Shown here: piece by piece, positions 34,255-42,499 of the stretch | How the letters are laid out: each line of letters begins with the position of its first letter | Numbering within the stretch: position 1 is the first letter of the stretch | DNA from: Sporomusaceae bacterium FL31 | GTDB taxonomy: Bacteria; Bacillota; Negativicutes; DSM-1736; Dendrosporobacteraceae | Direction of reading: 5' to 3' | Assembly: GCA_003990955.1 (NCBI GenBank) | Contig: BIFV01000013.1 | Location: 62,001-126,000, forward strand | Length of the DNA: 64,000 bases | Program-made: the position numbers and the translations under genes | Notes under the pieces: generated by a model | Told to the model about the DNA's origin: nothing | What the model saw: only the letters and a program-made list of their open reading frames with translations | Databases searched by the model: none

Positions 34255-35145
34255 ATGATTACACTAAAGCTTGTCAATCTTGAAAAACAGTATCTAATCA
34301 ATAAAATGGCTTTACAAAATGTTTCTGCTAGTTTTACAGCAGGGCTGCATGTTTTCATTGGCCCAAACGGGGCTGGGAAGACTACTCTATTTCGAATATT
34401 AGCTGGTGTATTGAATCCCGGCTTAGGGGATGTTTGGTGGTGCAATCAAAAACTTGGTTCCAATAAGGGGAGTTATAAACAACGTTTAGGGTATTTACCG
34501 CAGCATTTCGATTTTTATCCTGATATGTGCGGGAAAGAAATTCTCTATTATATGGCAAAGTTAAAAGGCATTCCACCCGAGTTGCAGACAGCAAGGATTT
34601 ATGAAATTGCTGAGTTGACCGGTCTTCATCCAGTTTTCAATAAAAAAATTATGGAGTGGTCAACCGGATTGAAACGGCGATTGGGAATTGCTCAGGCAAT
34701 TCTAAATGACCCAGATATTTTAATCCTCGATGAGCCTATGCTGGGGCTTGATCCACAAGAGAAGCTGTTCTTTTGGGACTATTTCTCCCAGTTGGCAAGG
34801 GAGCGGATTGTGCTGATTAGCAGCAACACGCTGACTGATTTTATTACTTTGGGTGATCGATTATTGGTATTGGTGGAAGGAAAAGTTGAATTTGACGGGC
34901 AATTTCAAGAGTTTCTAGAAACTGTAACCGGAAAAGTCTGGTCAGTCAGCTTGTCTCTAGAAGCAGCTCAAAGCTTGCAACCGGCTTATGCGATCAGTGC
35001 CTTTCATGGGTTGCCTGGTGCTTGTCAAATAAGAATTGTGAGTGACCATTGTCCTGATATTGCGGGAGTAAGACCAGAACAACCAAAGCTTGCTGATGCT
35101 TATCATTATCTTGTCGGGTATCGTCACTTCAAGCTAAAGGAGTAA
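34255..35145 (+). CDS. ABC transporter ATP-binding protein (exporter, first copy)
   Basis: A 296-residue ATPase of the ABC-2/BcrA-like exporter type. Walker A is GPNGAGKT near residues 38-45; the Q loop follows in YLPQHFDFYPD. The signature is the divergent WSTGLKRRLGIAQ in place of LSGGQ, and Walker B is ILILDEPMLGLDP. The switch position reads ISSNTLTD, with no His, so catalysis at this site may be weak. A regulatory tail of about 90 residues ends the protein. It lies 6 bases ahead of a second ATPase, and the two may form a heterodimer with one good site. Confidence 0.88.
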   Translation: MITLKLVNLEKQYLINKMALQNVSASFTAGLHVFIGPNGAGKTTLFRILAGVLNPGLGDVWWCNQKLGSNKGSYKQRLGYLPQHFDFYPDMCGKEILYYMAKLKGIPPELQTARIYEIAELTGLHPVFNKKIMEWSTGLKRRLGIAQAILNDPDILILDEPMLGLDPQEKLFFWDYFSQLARERIVLISSNTLTDFITLGDRLLVLVEGKVEFDGQFQEFLETVTGKVWSVSLSLEAAQSLQPAYAISAFHGLPGACQIRIVSDHCPDIAGVRPEQPKLADAYHYLVGYRHFKLKE

Positions 35146-35151
35146 TGCTGC

Positions 35152-36027
35152 TTGATTTTAGAGATGAATCATGTTACAAAAAGCTATTTAGGAAGTCGGC
35201 CTGTTTTAGTCAATATTAGCTGTCGTTTGGAGAATGGGCTGATTGGAGTTGTCGGTCCCAATGCCGCAGGCAAAACCACGTTGGTTAAAATTCTCGCAGG
35301 AATAGAAAGTCCAACGGCCGGACAGGTATTCTTAAATCAACTGGATTTAAACAATCATAAAAAGCTACTGCATTCGATGTTAGGCTATCTACCGCAAGAA
35401 TTTGGTTTTTATCAAAATATAACGGGTGAAGACATGCTTGATTATATTGCGGTTTTGAAAGGTCTTCATACTAAAAAAGAACGCCGGTATCAAGTAGATG
35501 AAGTCATCGAACTGGTTAACCTTAGAGGAAGTGCCAAAACAAATATTAGCGAATACTCTTTCGGTATGAGACGAAGGCTGGGAATAGCGCAAGCTTTGTT
35601 GGGGAATCCCCAAATATTGATATTTGATGAGCCGTTAGAAGGATTGGATCAAAGTGAACAGGTGCGTGTCGGTCAAGTATTTGACGAGCTTGCCCGGCAG
35701 CGGTTAGTGATTATTGCAACTCATTTTCTCAATGATTTTGATTATGCTGCCAGATCACTGATGGTGCTGCACCAAGGCAGGCTGTTTTATCACGGCTCAG
35801 CAGCTGAGTTGGCCAGGTTGGCAGACGGGGCAGTTTGGGAAGCCGAGACTGACTATGAGCAGCTTGAGCTGATTAAAGATTCCTACCGGATCATGGGTGT
35901 ACACCACGATGGCGAACGGATGTTAGTTCGGCTGCTGGGTCGTGGAAGGCCACCAGGTAAAGTCAGTGCGATAAAGGCTACCGTGGAGGAAGGATATTTG
36001 ATGATGATGGATGTTGCTGACCGATGA
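35152..36027 (+). CDS. ABC transporter ATP-binding protein (exporter, second copy)
   Basis: A 291-residue ATPase, start TTG 35152 nine bases after AAGGAG. Walker A is GPNAAGKTT near residue 35, the signature is YSFGMRRRLGIAQ, and Walker B is ILIFDEPLEGLDQ. The switch His is present in IIATHFLND, which the first copy lacks. It overlaps the permease gene by four bases, so the three proteins are surely made together. Homologous systems export peptides, antibiotics or Na+; the substrate here is unknown. Confidence 0.9.
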   Translation: MILEMNHVTKSYLGSRPVLVNISCRLENGLIGVVGPNAAGKTTLVKILAGIESPTAGQVFLNQLDLNNHKKLLHSMLGYLPQEFGFYQNITGEDMLDYIAVLKGLHTKKERRYQVDEVIELVNLRGSAKTNISEYSFGMRRRLGIAQALLGNPQILIFDEPLEGLDQSEQVRVGQVFDELARQRLVIIATHFLNDFDYAARSLMVLHQGRLFYHGSAAELARLADGAVWEAETDYEQLELIKDSYRIMGVHHDGERMLVRLLGRGRPPGKVSAIKATVEEGYLMMMDVADR

Positions 36028-38369
36028 TCCAAACGTGGCAGATTGTGTTATTTGAGCTTAAGTTATACTTTAGTAGTAAAAGCTTTTGGATAATTGCGCT
36101 CTTGGCTAACCTTTATACCTGGGCGGCATTTTTTTTCGCAGGACAGGTTATGTCAGGAGTAGCACAGATGTTTATGCCGTTGCTGCTTTTTTTGGCTGCC
36201 GAAGTGGTGACACGCGGTAAGCGCGAAAATTTTGCGGCATTGTCTGTCAGTCTTCCTTTTCCCAGTTTTGGTTTGCAACTCGGTCGGGCATTGTCTGTTT
36301 TGATTTTATTTGTGCTGCTGGGGCTGGAATTAGTGGGAAGCATGTTAATCGTAGCTGGTACAGCGTTACCGGTGTATGTGAGTTTCTCCGCAGTCGGGGC
36401 ATTTGTGGTCAAATATTTGCTGGCTTGTATCAATGTGATTGGTGTTACTTTTTTTGCTGCCAGCATTACCAATCATTTGCGCTATCTCTATAGCCTGTTA
36501 CTCGGCTGGTGGCTTACTGGGATTTTCTTAGCTGGTAATACTGGTACAATACTTCCCATAGAGCTGGCTGCGGTGTCCTTTAGTTCTATTAGTGGTTTTG
36601 GGGGCAATCCCTCAGAAGTCTCCGGCCTTTTTCCTAATGAAAAATTAATTCAAGCCATCATGATTGCTCAAACTGTCTTTTCAACAGTGTTATTAGTTGG
36701 GGCACTTCTTATTGAAAATATCAGGCAGCAAAAAAGCCAGCATATACTGAAGGTCAATCTCTTAATTTGGATGATGATCTTCACTGCAGGCGGGTGTTTT
36801 ATTTGGCAAAGCTACCGCGTTAATGATGTGGAAAGCAATGCCGTCATGCGACTTGATGCTGCTGGGCCGCTAGGAATTACTCAGTCTCCTGCTATGGAAG
36901 CCAGCGACTATAACTTAATGATCCAGTTGATCGAGAATGAACATTTTCTCAGTGCTAAGGCGCAAATAAAGCTGAAGAAGACAGGGGATGTTACCCCTCG
37001 TCTTCTTGAATTTACCTTGCTGGATTATTTAAAAGTAGCACAAGTCATCAATCTGGCTACTGGTGAACCATTAGACTGGCAGCAGCAGGGCACTTATTTG
37101 TGTGTCATTCCGCCGGCAAGCTTAACTGATCATAAAGAAGTAAATATCGAAATTACGTATTCTGGTCATGTATGGGAGTGGACAACCGATCTTTATGGCC
37201 GACCTGTCGGGTTAGATAATTTTGTTGCTGCCCCAATTACCTATTTGCGCGGCGGTGCGCCATGGTATCCTGTTGTAGGGAGGCAGGCGGTTTATACAGC
37301 AAGCCACTACACCTTGCCCTGGTCTAATGAATCGCGACAGGTTATTCAGCGGTCGTCGGTCTTGCATTCTCCAGCCAATGTTCATCTGACCGTTGATATA
37401 GATTCAGGAGCAACTGCGATTTCCAATCTTACCCCTCTTGAAAAACAAATCAATGGGAAGCAGCACCAGCAGCAGTTTTTTGCTTCAAACTGTCGCAACG
37501 TATTTTTATTAGCCGGGCCTTATGAAGTTGCTGCAATTAACATTGATCAACGGTTCAATGTCGATTTTTATTATTTTCCTGGTCACATTCAGAACCTATC
37601 AAGTATTGCCAAAGGTTATTCGCAAATGATCAGCTATTACGAAGGCCTGATACCCCGGGACATGGGGAGCGGTGATGCAATGCCGAAAACCTATGTCATC
37701 TTTGAAGCCCCGCGGTTCTTAAGTTATGATAATTTAATGCGCACCAATAATGCCGGATTTACTGATGCTGTACCAATACCCGAAGCAGTGAGTCTGACCA
37801 AAGCTCTGCAATCCTCTTGGTGGTCACAGCCGTCTGGACGGGTACTGACACAGGCCCGTATCCTCAACCTTTGGTGGCCAAATTGTTTTAGCCAAGCTCA
37901 AGGGACTATTGCTGATGGTTTGGCACTTTATATGTACACCTTGTATATGGAAAGTAAACAAGGGGAAAAGTTCTATCATCAGGCGTCCGAGTATTGGCGA
38001 ACCTATGATGATCGTACTCCTGAATATGGTGAAGCGTTAAACTTAAGAGGACTGGTTGTACGGGATGTATTTCTGCTGTTGGATACAATACGGCAGTCTA
38101 AGTTGGGAGAAGCCGGCGTGAAACAATTTCTACGCCTGATTCACAGCTCCTATCAACATAAACGTAGTATCGAAATAGCGGATATTACAGCTGCATTAGA
38201 GGAAATTGGGGCACCGGCTCTGGGGAAAAATAATAGCCGTGACAATTTCCGGGAAATTTGTGAAGATTTAGCGAGAGTACTGGCCAAACAGGAGGATCAT
38301 CAGCTTCAGGGCACGCTAAGTATCAAGCTGAACTGGGATTTTAGCCCGGAGATTAAAGTATTGCGTTAA
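36024..38369 (+). CDS. ABC permease fused to a degenerate M1-peptidase-like domain
   Basis: A 781-residue protein. Residues 1-240 hold about six membrane helices of the ABC-2 permease kind, followed by a further helix near 248-266. Residues about 280-760 are extracytoplasmic and follow the M1 aminopeptidase layout. At the place where active enzymes have HExxHQWW, this protein reads ARILNLWW near residues 611-618. The third zinc ligand region, normally EGLA, reads DGLALYM about 20 residues on. Zinc binding and peptidase activity are therefore probably lost. It ends the sigma/ABC operon and is followed by a strong terminator. A ligand-sensing or substrate-binding role is possible. Confidence 0.75.
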   Translation: MIQTWQIVLFELKLYFSSKSFWIIALLANLYTWAAFFFAGQVMSGVAQMFMPLLLFLAAEVVTRGKRENFAALSVSLPFPSFGLQLGRALSVLILFVLLGLELVGSMLIVAGTALPVYVSFSAVGAFVVKYLLACINVIGVTFFAASITNHLRYLYSLLLGWWLTGIFLAGNTGTILPIELAAVSFSSISGFGGNPSEVSGLFPNEKLIQAIMIAQTVFSTVLLVGALLIENIRQQKSQHILKVNLLIWMMIFTAGGCFIWQSYRVNDVESNAVMRLDAAGPLGITQSPAMEASDYNLMIQLIENEHFLSAKAQIKLKKTGDVTPRLLEFTLLDYLKVAQVINLATGEPLDWQQQGTYLCVIPPASLTDHKEVNIEITYSGHVWEWTTDLYGRPVGLDNFVAAPITYLRGGAPWYPVVGRQAVYTASHYTLPWSNESRQVIQRSSVLHSPANVHLTVDIDSGATAISNLTPLEKQINGKQHQQQFFASNCRNVFLLAGPYEVAAINIDQRFNVDFYYFPGHIQNLSSIAKGYSQMISYYEGLIPRDMGSGDAMPKTYVIFEAPRFLSYDNLMRTNNAGFTDAVPIPEAVSLTKALQSSWWSQPSGRVLTQARILNLWWPNCFSQAQGTIADGLALYMYTLYMESKQGEKFYHQASEYWRTYDDRTPEYGEALNLRGLVVRDVFLLLDTIRQSKLGEAGVKQFLRLIHSSYQHKRSIEIADITAALEEIGAPALGKNNSRDNFREICEDLARVLAKQEDHQLQGTLSIKLNWDFSPEIKVLR

Positions 38370-38387
38370 TTTCGCAGTCATCATAGA

Positions 38388-38442
38388 AAAACTACAAATC
38401 ACCGCAGCTCTAATCGGGTTGCGGTGATTTGTAGTTTTTTTA
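38388..38442 (+). terminator. terminator of the sigma/ABC operon
   Basis: AACTACAAATCACCGCA (38390-38406) pairs with TGCGGTGATTTGTAGTT (38420-38436), a perfect 17-bp stem, followed by six or more T residues. Confidence 0.92.
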
Positions 38443-38504
38443 ATAAGTTACGAACTAAATGACTAGCCAACTCGTATTAAACATGAATACTAGTTTCAGG
38501 TCGT

Positions 38505-38667
38505 TAGTGTTTTGGTAAAGTTGTGAATTAGAATTAGACAGTGTAGATTTCTTTGCAATGCAAGGCGGAGGAGGGAGGCATACCGGGAGTATGCCGGCTG
38601 ACGACAACGCAGAAGTGCGAAAAAAGATACGCTGGCTAAGCTAAAATTTAACTTGGTCAAGACACTA
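38505..38667. repeat. 163-bp intergenic repeat-like element with imperfect terminal inverted repeats
   Basis: The ends TAGTGTTTTGGTAAAGTT and AACTTGGTCAAGACACTA are inverted matches at about 15 of 18 positions. The centre is far more GC-rich than its surroundings and contains a GGAGGAGGGAGGCATAC stretch, a GGCATAC/GTATGCC hairpin at 38577-38595, and ACGACAACGCAGAAGTGCG. No ORF spans it. The layout fits a non-autonomous palindromic intergenic repeat. Similar GC-rich motifs are, from memory, scattered through Firmicutes genomes; no second copy was found in this window. Confidence 0.5.
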
Positions 38668-38697
38668 GGTTAAATCAAAAATGAAAGGAGTAGGATT

Positions 38698-39630
38698 GTG
38701 GATCGCCGAGAATTTATTAAAATTGCCACTTATGCCGGTCTTGGAACCTTTCTGCTGCCAGGTTGTCATACAGCCAGAACGTCCTTGCCAGAAGAAAGAA
38801 ATTTATCAGGGAATCAAGGGAATAGTGCAGTTATCAGTGATTTAATTATTGTCCAGGGGAGTCAGCCTGAATCCATGCTGACTAAAGGATTTGAGGCCTT
38901 AGGTGGTATTCAAAATTTTGTCAAACCAGGCAATACAGTTGTCGTAAAAGCAAACTTCAGTGTTCCGCGCTTACCGGAAGAAGCTTGTACCACCAATCCC
39001 TTGTTGGCCGCTGCATTGATTAAGCTTTGCCGGCAAGCGGGGGCAAAGGAAATCAAAGTGATTGATTATCCTTTTACCAATCCGGTTATTTGCTTAGAAA
39101 AAACGGGAATTAAGAAAGCCGTCCTAGAAGCAGGCGGAAAAATCTATACGCTCAATAATGGCCTGGAACGCTATTTTACACCAGTAAAAATTAACGGGCA
39201 GGCGCTCCTAGAAGTTGATTACTCTAAAGATGTCTTGGAGGCTGATGTATTTTTTAACCTGCCAATTCTGAAACATCATTATATTACTGATGTAACAATG
39301 GGGCTAAAAAATATGATGGGACTGGTATGGGATCGTGGTTACTTTCATACCGGCGAACTCCATCGTTGTATTGCTGAACTAGCAACCGTTAGAAGACCTA
39401 CCCTGACTATTCTGGAGGCCATTCGCGGAATAACGGCTAATGGGCCGACAGGTCCAGGACCCATTCAGGAATATAACCAATTGATATTTGGTACTGATCC
39501 GGTGGCTGTTGATGCCTATGGTGCCACATTATTTGGCAAAAAGCCAGCTAAACTTGACTATTTACGGATAGCAGCCGAAAAAGGAGTCGGCCAGCTGGAT
39601 TGGGAAAAATTGAATGTGAAAAGAGTATAG
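38698..39630 (+). CDS. DUF362 protein, Tat-exported lipoprotein
   Basis: A 310-residue protein starting GTG 38698 after AAAGGAG. The N-terminus MDRREFIKIATYAGLG is a twin-arginine signal, and LLPGC at residues 19-23 is a lipobox, so it should be folded inside, exported by Tat and lipid-anchored outside. The rest is the DUF362 domain (VVVKANFSVP, the LPILKHHYITDVTMGLKNMMG motif, GTDPVAVDAYGA). DUF362 domains often travel with 4Fe-4S clusters; here the clusters are in the next gene, two bases away. Together they look like an extracytoplasmic redox module of unknown substrate. Confidence 0.8.
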   Translation: MDRREFIKIATYAGLGTFLLPGCHTARTSLPEERNLSGNQGNSAVISDLIIVQGSQPESMLTKGFEALGGIQNFVKPGNTVVVKANFSVPRLPEEACTTNPLLAAALIKLCRQAGAKEIKVIDYPFTNPVICLEKTGIKKAVLEAGGKIYTLNNGLERYFTPVKINGQALLEVDYSKDVLEADVFFNLPILKHHYITDVTMGLKNMMGLVWDRGYFHTGELHRCIAELATVRRPTLTILEAIRGITANGPTGPGPIQEYNQLIFGTDPVAVDAYGATLFGKKPAKLDYLRIAAEKGVGQLDWEKLNVKRV

Positions 39631-39632
39631 TC

Positions 39633-40940
39633 ATGAGACTGCTTACACTTGCTCTTTGGCGCAGAATCATTCCCTGTTTCATGCTGGTAGCCGTTATTAT
39701 CCTGTTTTGGCGCCACCAGTACCCGCTGCCTGCTGATGCTAATGCCTTACTCTGGTTCTCGCGCCTTGATCCGATCCTCCTGTTGGCGGAGTGGCGATCT
39801 ACGGGAGTCCTTCCAGGCTGGTTTTGGCTGCCATTCGTGATGATTGCAATCACCTTGGCAGGTGGACGGTTATTTTGTGGCTGGTTATGTCCTTTGGGTG
39901 GACTGCTGGCGCAACTTCCACGCCGGTATAGCCGACTGCAATCGATTCCCTGGTTGTATAGCAGTCGCTATGCCTGGCTGCTGTTTACGCTGATGTTATT
40001 GCTGGCAGGCAGCAACTGGCCGGTCTTTTTAACACCATTTCATTTGTTAAGCGAGGAACTTTTCCGGCTGTGGAAAGGGACAGTGCCCTGGTTGTTGGCC
40101 GGAATTTTATTGAGTGGTATTTTCATTTATCCCCGCTTTTGGTGCAATCACATCTGTCCTACCGGCTTACTGTTAGCGGCAATGGCACGCTGGCGTTCTG
40201 GACGTCTGGTGGTTGACAGCGTGTGTAGTCATTGCGGTGTTTGTACTAAAGTGTGCCCGACCCATTCGCTTCAAATCATGGCAGGCCTGGTGGCAGAGGA
40301 TTGTATGGTATGCGGGCGGTGTTGGCAAGCCTGTCCTCAAGAAGCATTAACTTGGCAGAGTCGCGCTGTCAAAAAAGCGGATGATTACAGTTCTGCCGGT
40401 CTATCCCGCCGCCAATTCTTTAAAGGAGGATTCGCCGTTTTTGTCGCTGGAGCTGGCTGGCCATTGCTGCAGCCTTCTTCCGCACCCGCTGTGCTTAGAC
40501 CACCAGGGGCGGTGGCTGAAGAGGAATTCTTAGCACGCTGTAGTCGTTGCAGCCGGTGTGTGAAGGTCTGTCCAAGCCAGTGTTTAATTCCTATGCCGAT
40601 AGAAGCAGGGATAACCGCTTTCTTGACTCCTAGCATTATACCCCGTCAGGCTAAATGTGAATTATGCCTGTTATGTCAGGAAGTTTGTCCCACTATGGCC
40701 ATAGAATCCGTCCCCCTGCAACAGGTAAAGATTGGCTTGGCTATCTTGGATGAGCGAAGGTGTCTGGTCTGGGCTGAAAAAAAACTATGTTTATTATGTC
40801 GGGAGCAGTGTCCTGTGCATGCTATTGAAGCAGATGAATATAATCGTCCTTATGTAAATAATAAGCTGTGTGTCGGCTGTGGCGGGTGTGAAAACGGTTG
40901 TCCGCTTAAACAAGCAGCCATTGTTGTTCGACCAATCTAG
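39633..40940 (+). CDS. NapH-like membrane Fe-S protein fused to a NapG-like ferredoxin through an internal Tat motif
   Basis: A 435-residue protein; ATG 39633 is two bases after the DUF362 stop. Residues 1-185 are NapH/YccM-like, with about four helices and the paired CGWLCP and CNHICP motifs. Two 4Fe-4S motifs follow, CSHCGVCTKVCP and CMVCGRCWQACP. Near residue 257 comes SRRQFFKGGFAVFVAGAGW, a twin-arginine motif with its hydrophobic stretch inside the chain. After it are four more Cys clusters (CSRCSRCVKVCP, CELCLLCQEVCP, CLLCREQCP, CVGCGGCENGCP), as in NapG. It would carry electrons across the membrane, with the second half outside, facing the DUF362 lipoprotein. Confidence 0.82.
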   Translation: MRLLTLALWRRIIPCFMLVAVIILFWRHQYPLPADANALLWFSRLDPILLLAEWRSTGVLPGWFWLPFVMIAITLAGGRLFCGWLCPLGGLLAQLPRRYSRLQSIPWLYSSRYAWLLFTLMLLLAGSNWPVFLTPFHLLSEELFRLWKGTVPWLLAGILLSGIFIYPRFWCNHICPTGLLLAAMARWRSGRLVVDSVCSHCGVCTKVCPTHSLQIMAGLVAEDCMVCGRCWQACPQEALTWQSRAVKKADDYSSAGLSRRQFFKGGFAVFVAGAGWPLLQPSSAPAVLRPPGAVAEEEFLARCSRCSRCVKVCPSQCLIPMPIEAGITAFLTPSIIPRQAKCELCLLCQEVCPTMAIESVPLQQVKIGLAILDERRCLVWAEKKLCLLCREQCPVHAIEADEYNRPYVNNKLCVGCGGCENGCPLKQAAIVVRPI

Positions 40941-40965
40941 AAATCATAAAGAAGGGGAAATGGAA

Positions 40966-41484
40966 ATGAAGATGAGCAAATGGTTTGGTTTGGTAGTATT
41001 AATCTTGCTGATGAGTCTTAGTGCCTTAGTTTCTGCTCAATCCGCCCAAACGTTAGACGTAGAGGCAACCAGTTACATTGTATCTTCACAATGGTTGCCG
41101 GCTGGCGATGAAGCCGGACACAGCATTGGGATGCAGCAGCGGGGCGGAAAGGCCAGTTTTAGTGATGGCAGCGTGGCTCAATACAGTACGGTTTCAAATT
41201 TTGATTTTCGTCGTGGCAAGGGGGGGAACTCCAGCGGCTATTCCAAGTTTACTTTTGATGATGGAGCCACAATTGTATTTTCCTGGACGGCCAAGATGAC
41301 TATTGGAGAAGATGGGCTTACTCTTAATGAAGGTCAAGGGATTATCCTGAAAGGGACTGGAAGATTTGCCGGGATTAAAGGAACATCTTCGTTTAGTGGC
41401 AGACAACTCAAGTCAGCAGCAGAAGATCCAAAAGGATCTGCGATACAAAATGCTACAATTAGATATACTCTTCCGAAACAATAA
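40966..41484 (+). CDS. small secreted protein of unknown function
   Basis: A 172-residue exported protein. ATG 40966 lies 8 bases after AAGGGG; ATG 40960 and 40972 are in-frame alternatives. The signal peptide (KMSKWFGLVVLILLMSL) ends near VSAQS. The mature part is Gly/Ser-rich and beta-stranded: SDGSVAQYSTVSNFDFRRGKG, then LKGTGRFAGIKGTSSFSG. That last motif resembles the calycin/allene-oxide-cyclase-like barrel seen in small secreted proteins. It follows the Fe-S fusion gene by 25 bases and may be co-transcribed. Function is unknown. Confidence 0.65.
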   Translation: MKMSKWFGLVVLILLMSLSALVSAQSAQTLDVEATSYIVSSQWLPAGDEAGHSIGMQQRGGKASFSDGSVAQYSTVSNFDFRRGKGGNSSGYSKFTFDDGATIVFSWTAKMTIGEDGLTLNEGQGIILKGTGRFAGIKGTSSFSGRQLKSAAEDPKGSAIQNATIRYTLPKQ

Positions 41485-41502
41485 TAAGCATTTAGTAATT
41501 AA

Positions 41503-41542
41503 ACTAGCTGGTCGCAACTTTGTGGCTGGCTAGTACTTTTTT
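41503..41542 (+). terminator. terminator after the small secreted protein gene
   Basis: ACTAGC (41503-41508) pairs with GCTAGT (41529-41534) with an imperfect inner stem, then a T-run at 41537-41542. Confidence 0.65.
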
Positions 41543-41712
41543 ATGAGGCTGACTAAAGCCAACAAGATTAGTGAATATAACGCTTACCCATTGAAGCGTA
41601 TTTAAGATTCATTCATAAATATCGGCTGGTTCAATATAAATAGCATTAACCCAAATACATGGAGGAGACTGCTGGCAGGGTTAATATTTACGAATGAAAG
41701 GGAAGGAAAAAT

Positions 41713-42378
41713 ATGATTAGCGATTTTGAAGCTGCAGGCAGGCTGCTAATTGCCTTAGCATTGGGGTCAATCGTTGGGGGTGAACGGCAATGGCGAGGGA
41801 AATCTGCCGGATTACGAACCCATGTATTGGTCAGTATGGGTTCGTGTTTACTCATGATTTTATCTCAAAATCTCTATGTGTCAGTACAAGGATTAACGAA
41901 TGCCGATCCGGCCCGTTTGGCAGCTCAAGTTGTAAGTGGAATCGGCTTTTTAGGGGCTGGTACCATTATGAAAGAAGGACCAACTGTTGTGGGGCTTACC
42001 ACAGCGGCCACCCTTTGGGTGGTTGCCGCTATTGGGTTGGCAGTAGGCAGTGGCTATATGATTTGTGCACTGATTACCACTGCCCTTTCCTATGCTACGC
42101 TCGAATGGTTGTCCAAATTGGTAAGCAAATGCTATGTGTCAACCTGTGATGTCAGTCTGATGATTAAAATCATTGATGCACCGGGGCAACTCAGCAAAAT
42201 TATTTCTTATTTCGAGGGTAATGAGATTAACATCTGTGATATTCGTATTGCGGACAGGGAAAACAGGATACTAGGCATATGTTTTATGCTGCGAACGAAA
42301 GCACCTTGCATTGATGATTTACTGAATGATCTTAATAAGCTTGAGGGGGTTGTTGAGGTCAAGCATGAAGTCGCTTAA
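41713..42378 (+). CDS. MgtC/SapB family membrane protein
   Basis: A 221-residue protein starting ATG 41713 after GGGAAGGAA. The N-terminal 135 residues form the MgtC membrane domain with about five helices and the family motifs GGERQWRGKSAGLRTH, SGIGFLGAGTIMKEG and GLTTAATLWVVAAIG. Residues about 145-221 form an ACT-like cytoplasmic domain (MIKIIDAPGQLSKIISYF). MgtC proteins are linked to growth at low Mg2+ and to regulation of P-type ATPases. No Mg2+ M-box could be recognised in the 165 bp upstream. It stands alone. Confidence 0.9.
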   Translation: MISDFEAAGRLLIALALGSIVGGERQWRGKSAGLRTHVLVSMGSCLLMILSQNLYVSVQGLTNADPARLAAQVVSGIGFLGAGTIMKEGPTVVGLTTAATLWVVAAIGLAVGSGYMICALITTALSYATLEWLSKLVSKCYVSTCDVSLMIKIIDAPGQLSKIISYFEGNEINICDIRIADRENRILGICFMLRTKAPCIDDLLNDLNKLEGVVEVKHEVA

Positions 42379-42499
42379 GAAAGAAAAGAAGAATTTCAAA
42401 TATTGGATAATTTTAAGTCTTTTCAAAAGTTATTCTAAAATTGAACAGTCATAATACAATCATGGATCCGATCCAAACAACTAAATCATAAAGGATGGT

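Noticed and set aside
34255..35145. First ABC ATPase as a pseudogene because of its altered signature
   Set aside because: The frame is intact, Walker motifs are kept, and the STGxxRR signature is common in this exporter subfamily.
41543..41712. Mg2+ M-box riboswitch ahead of the MgtC gene
   Set aside because: None of the conserved M-box segments or an attenuator could be recognised.
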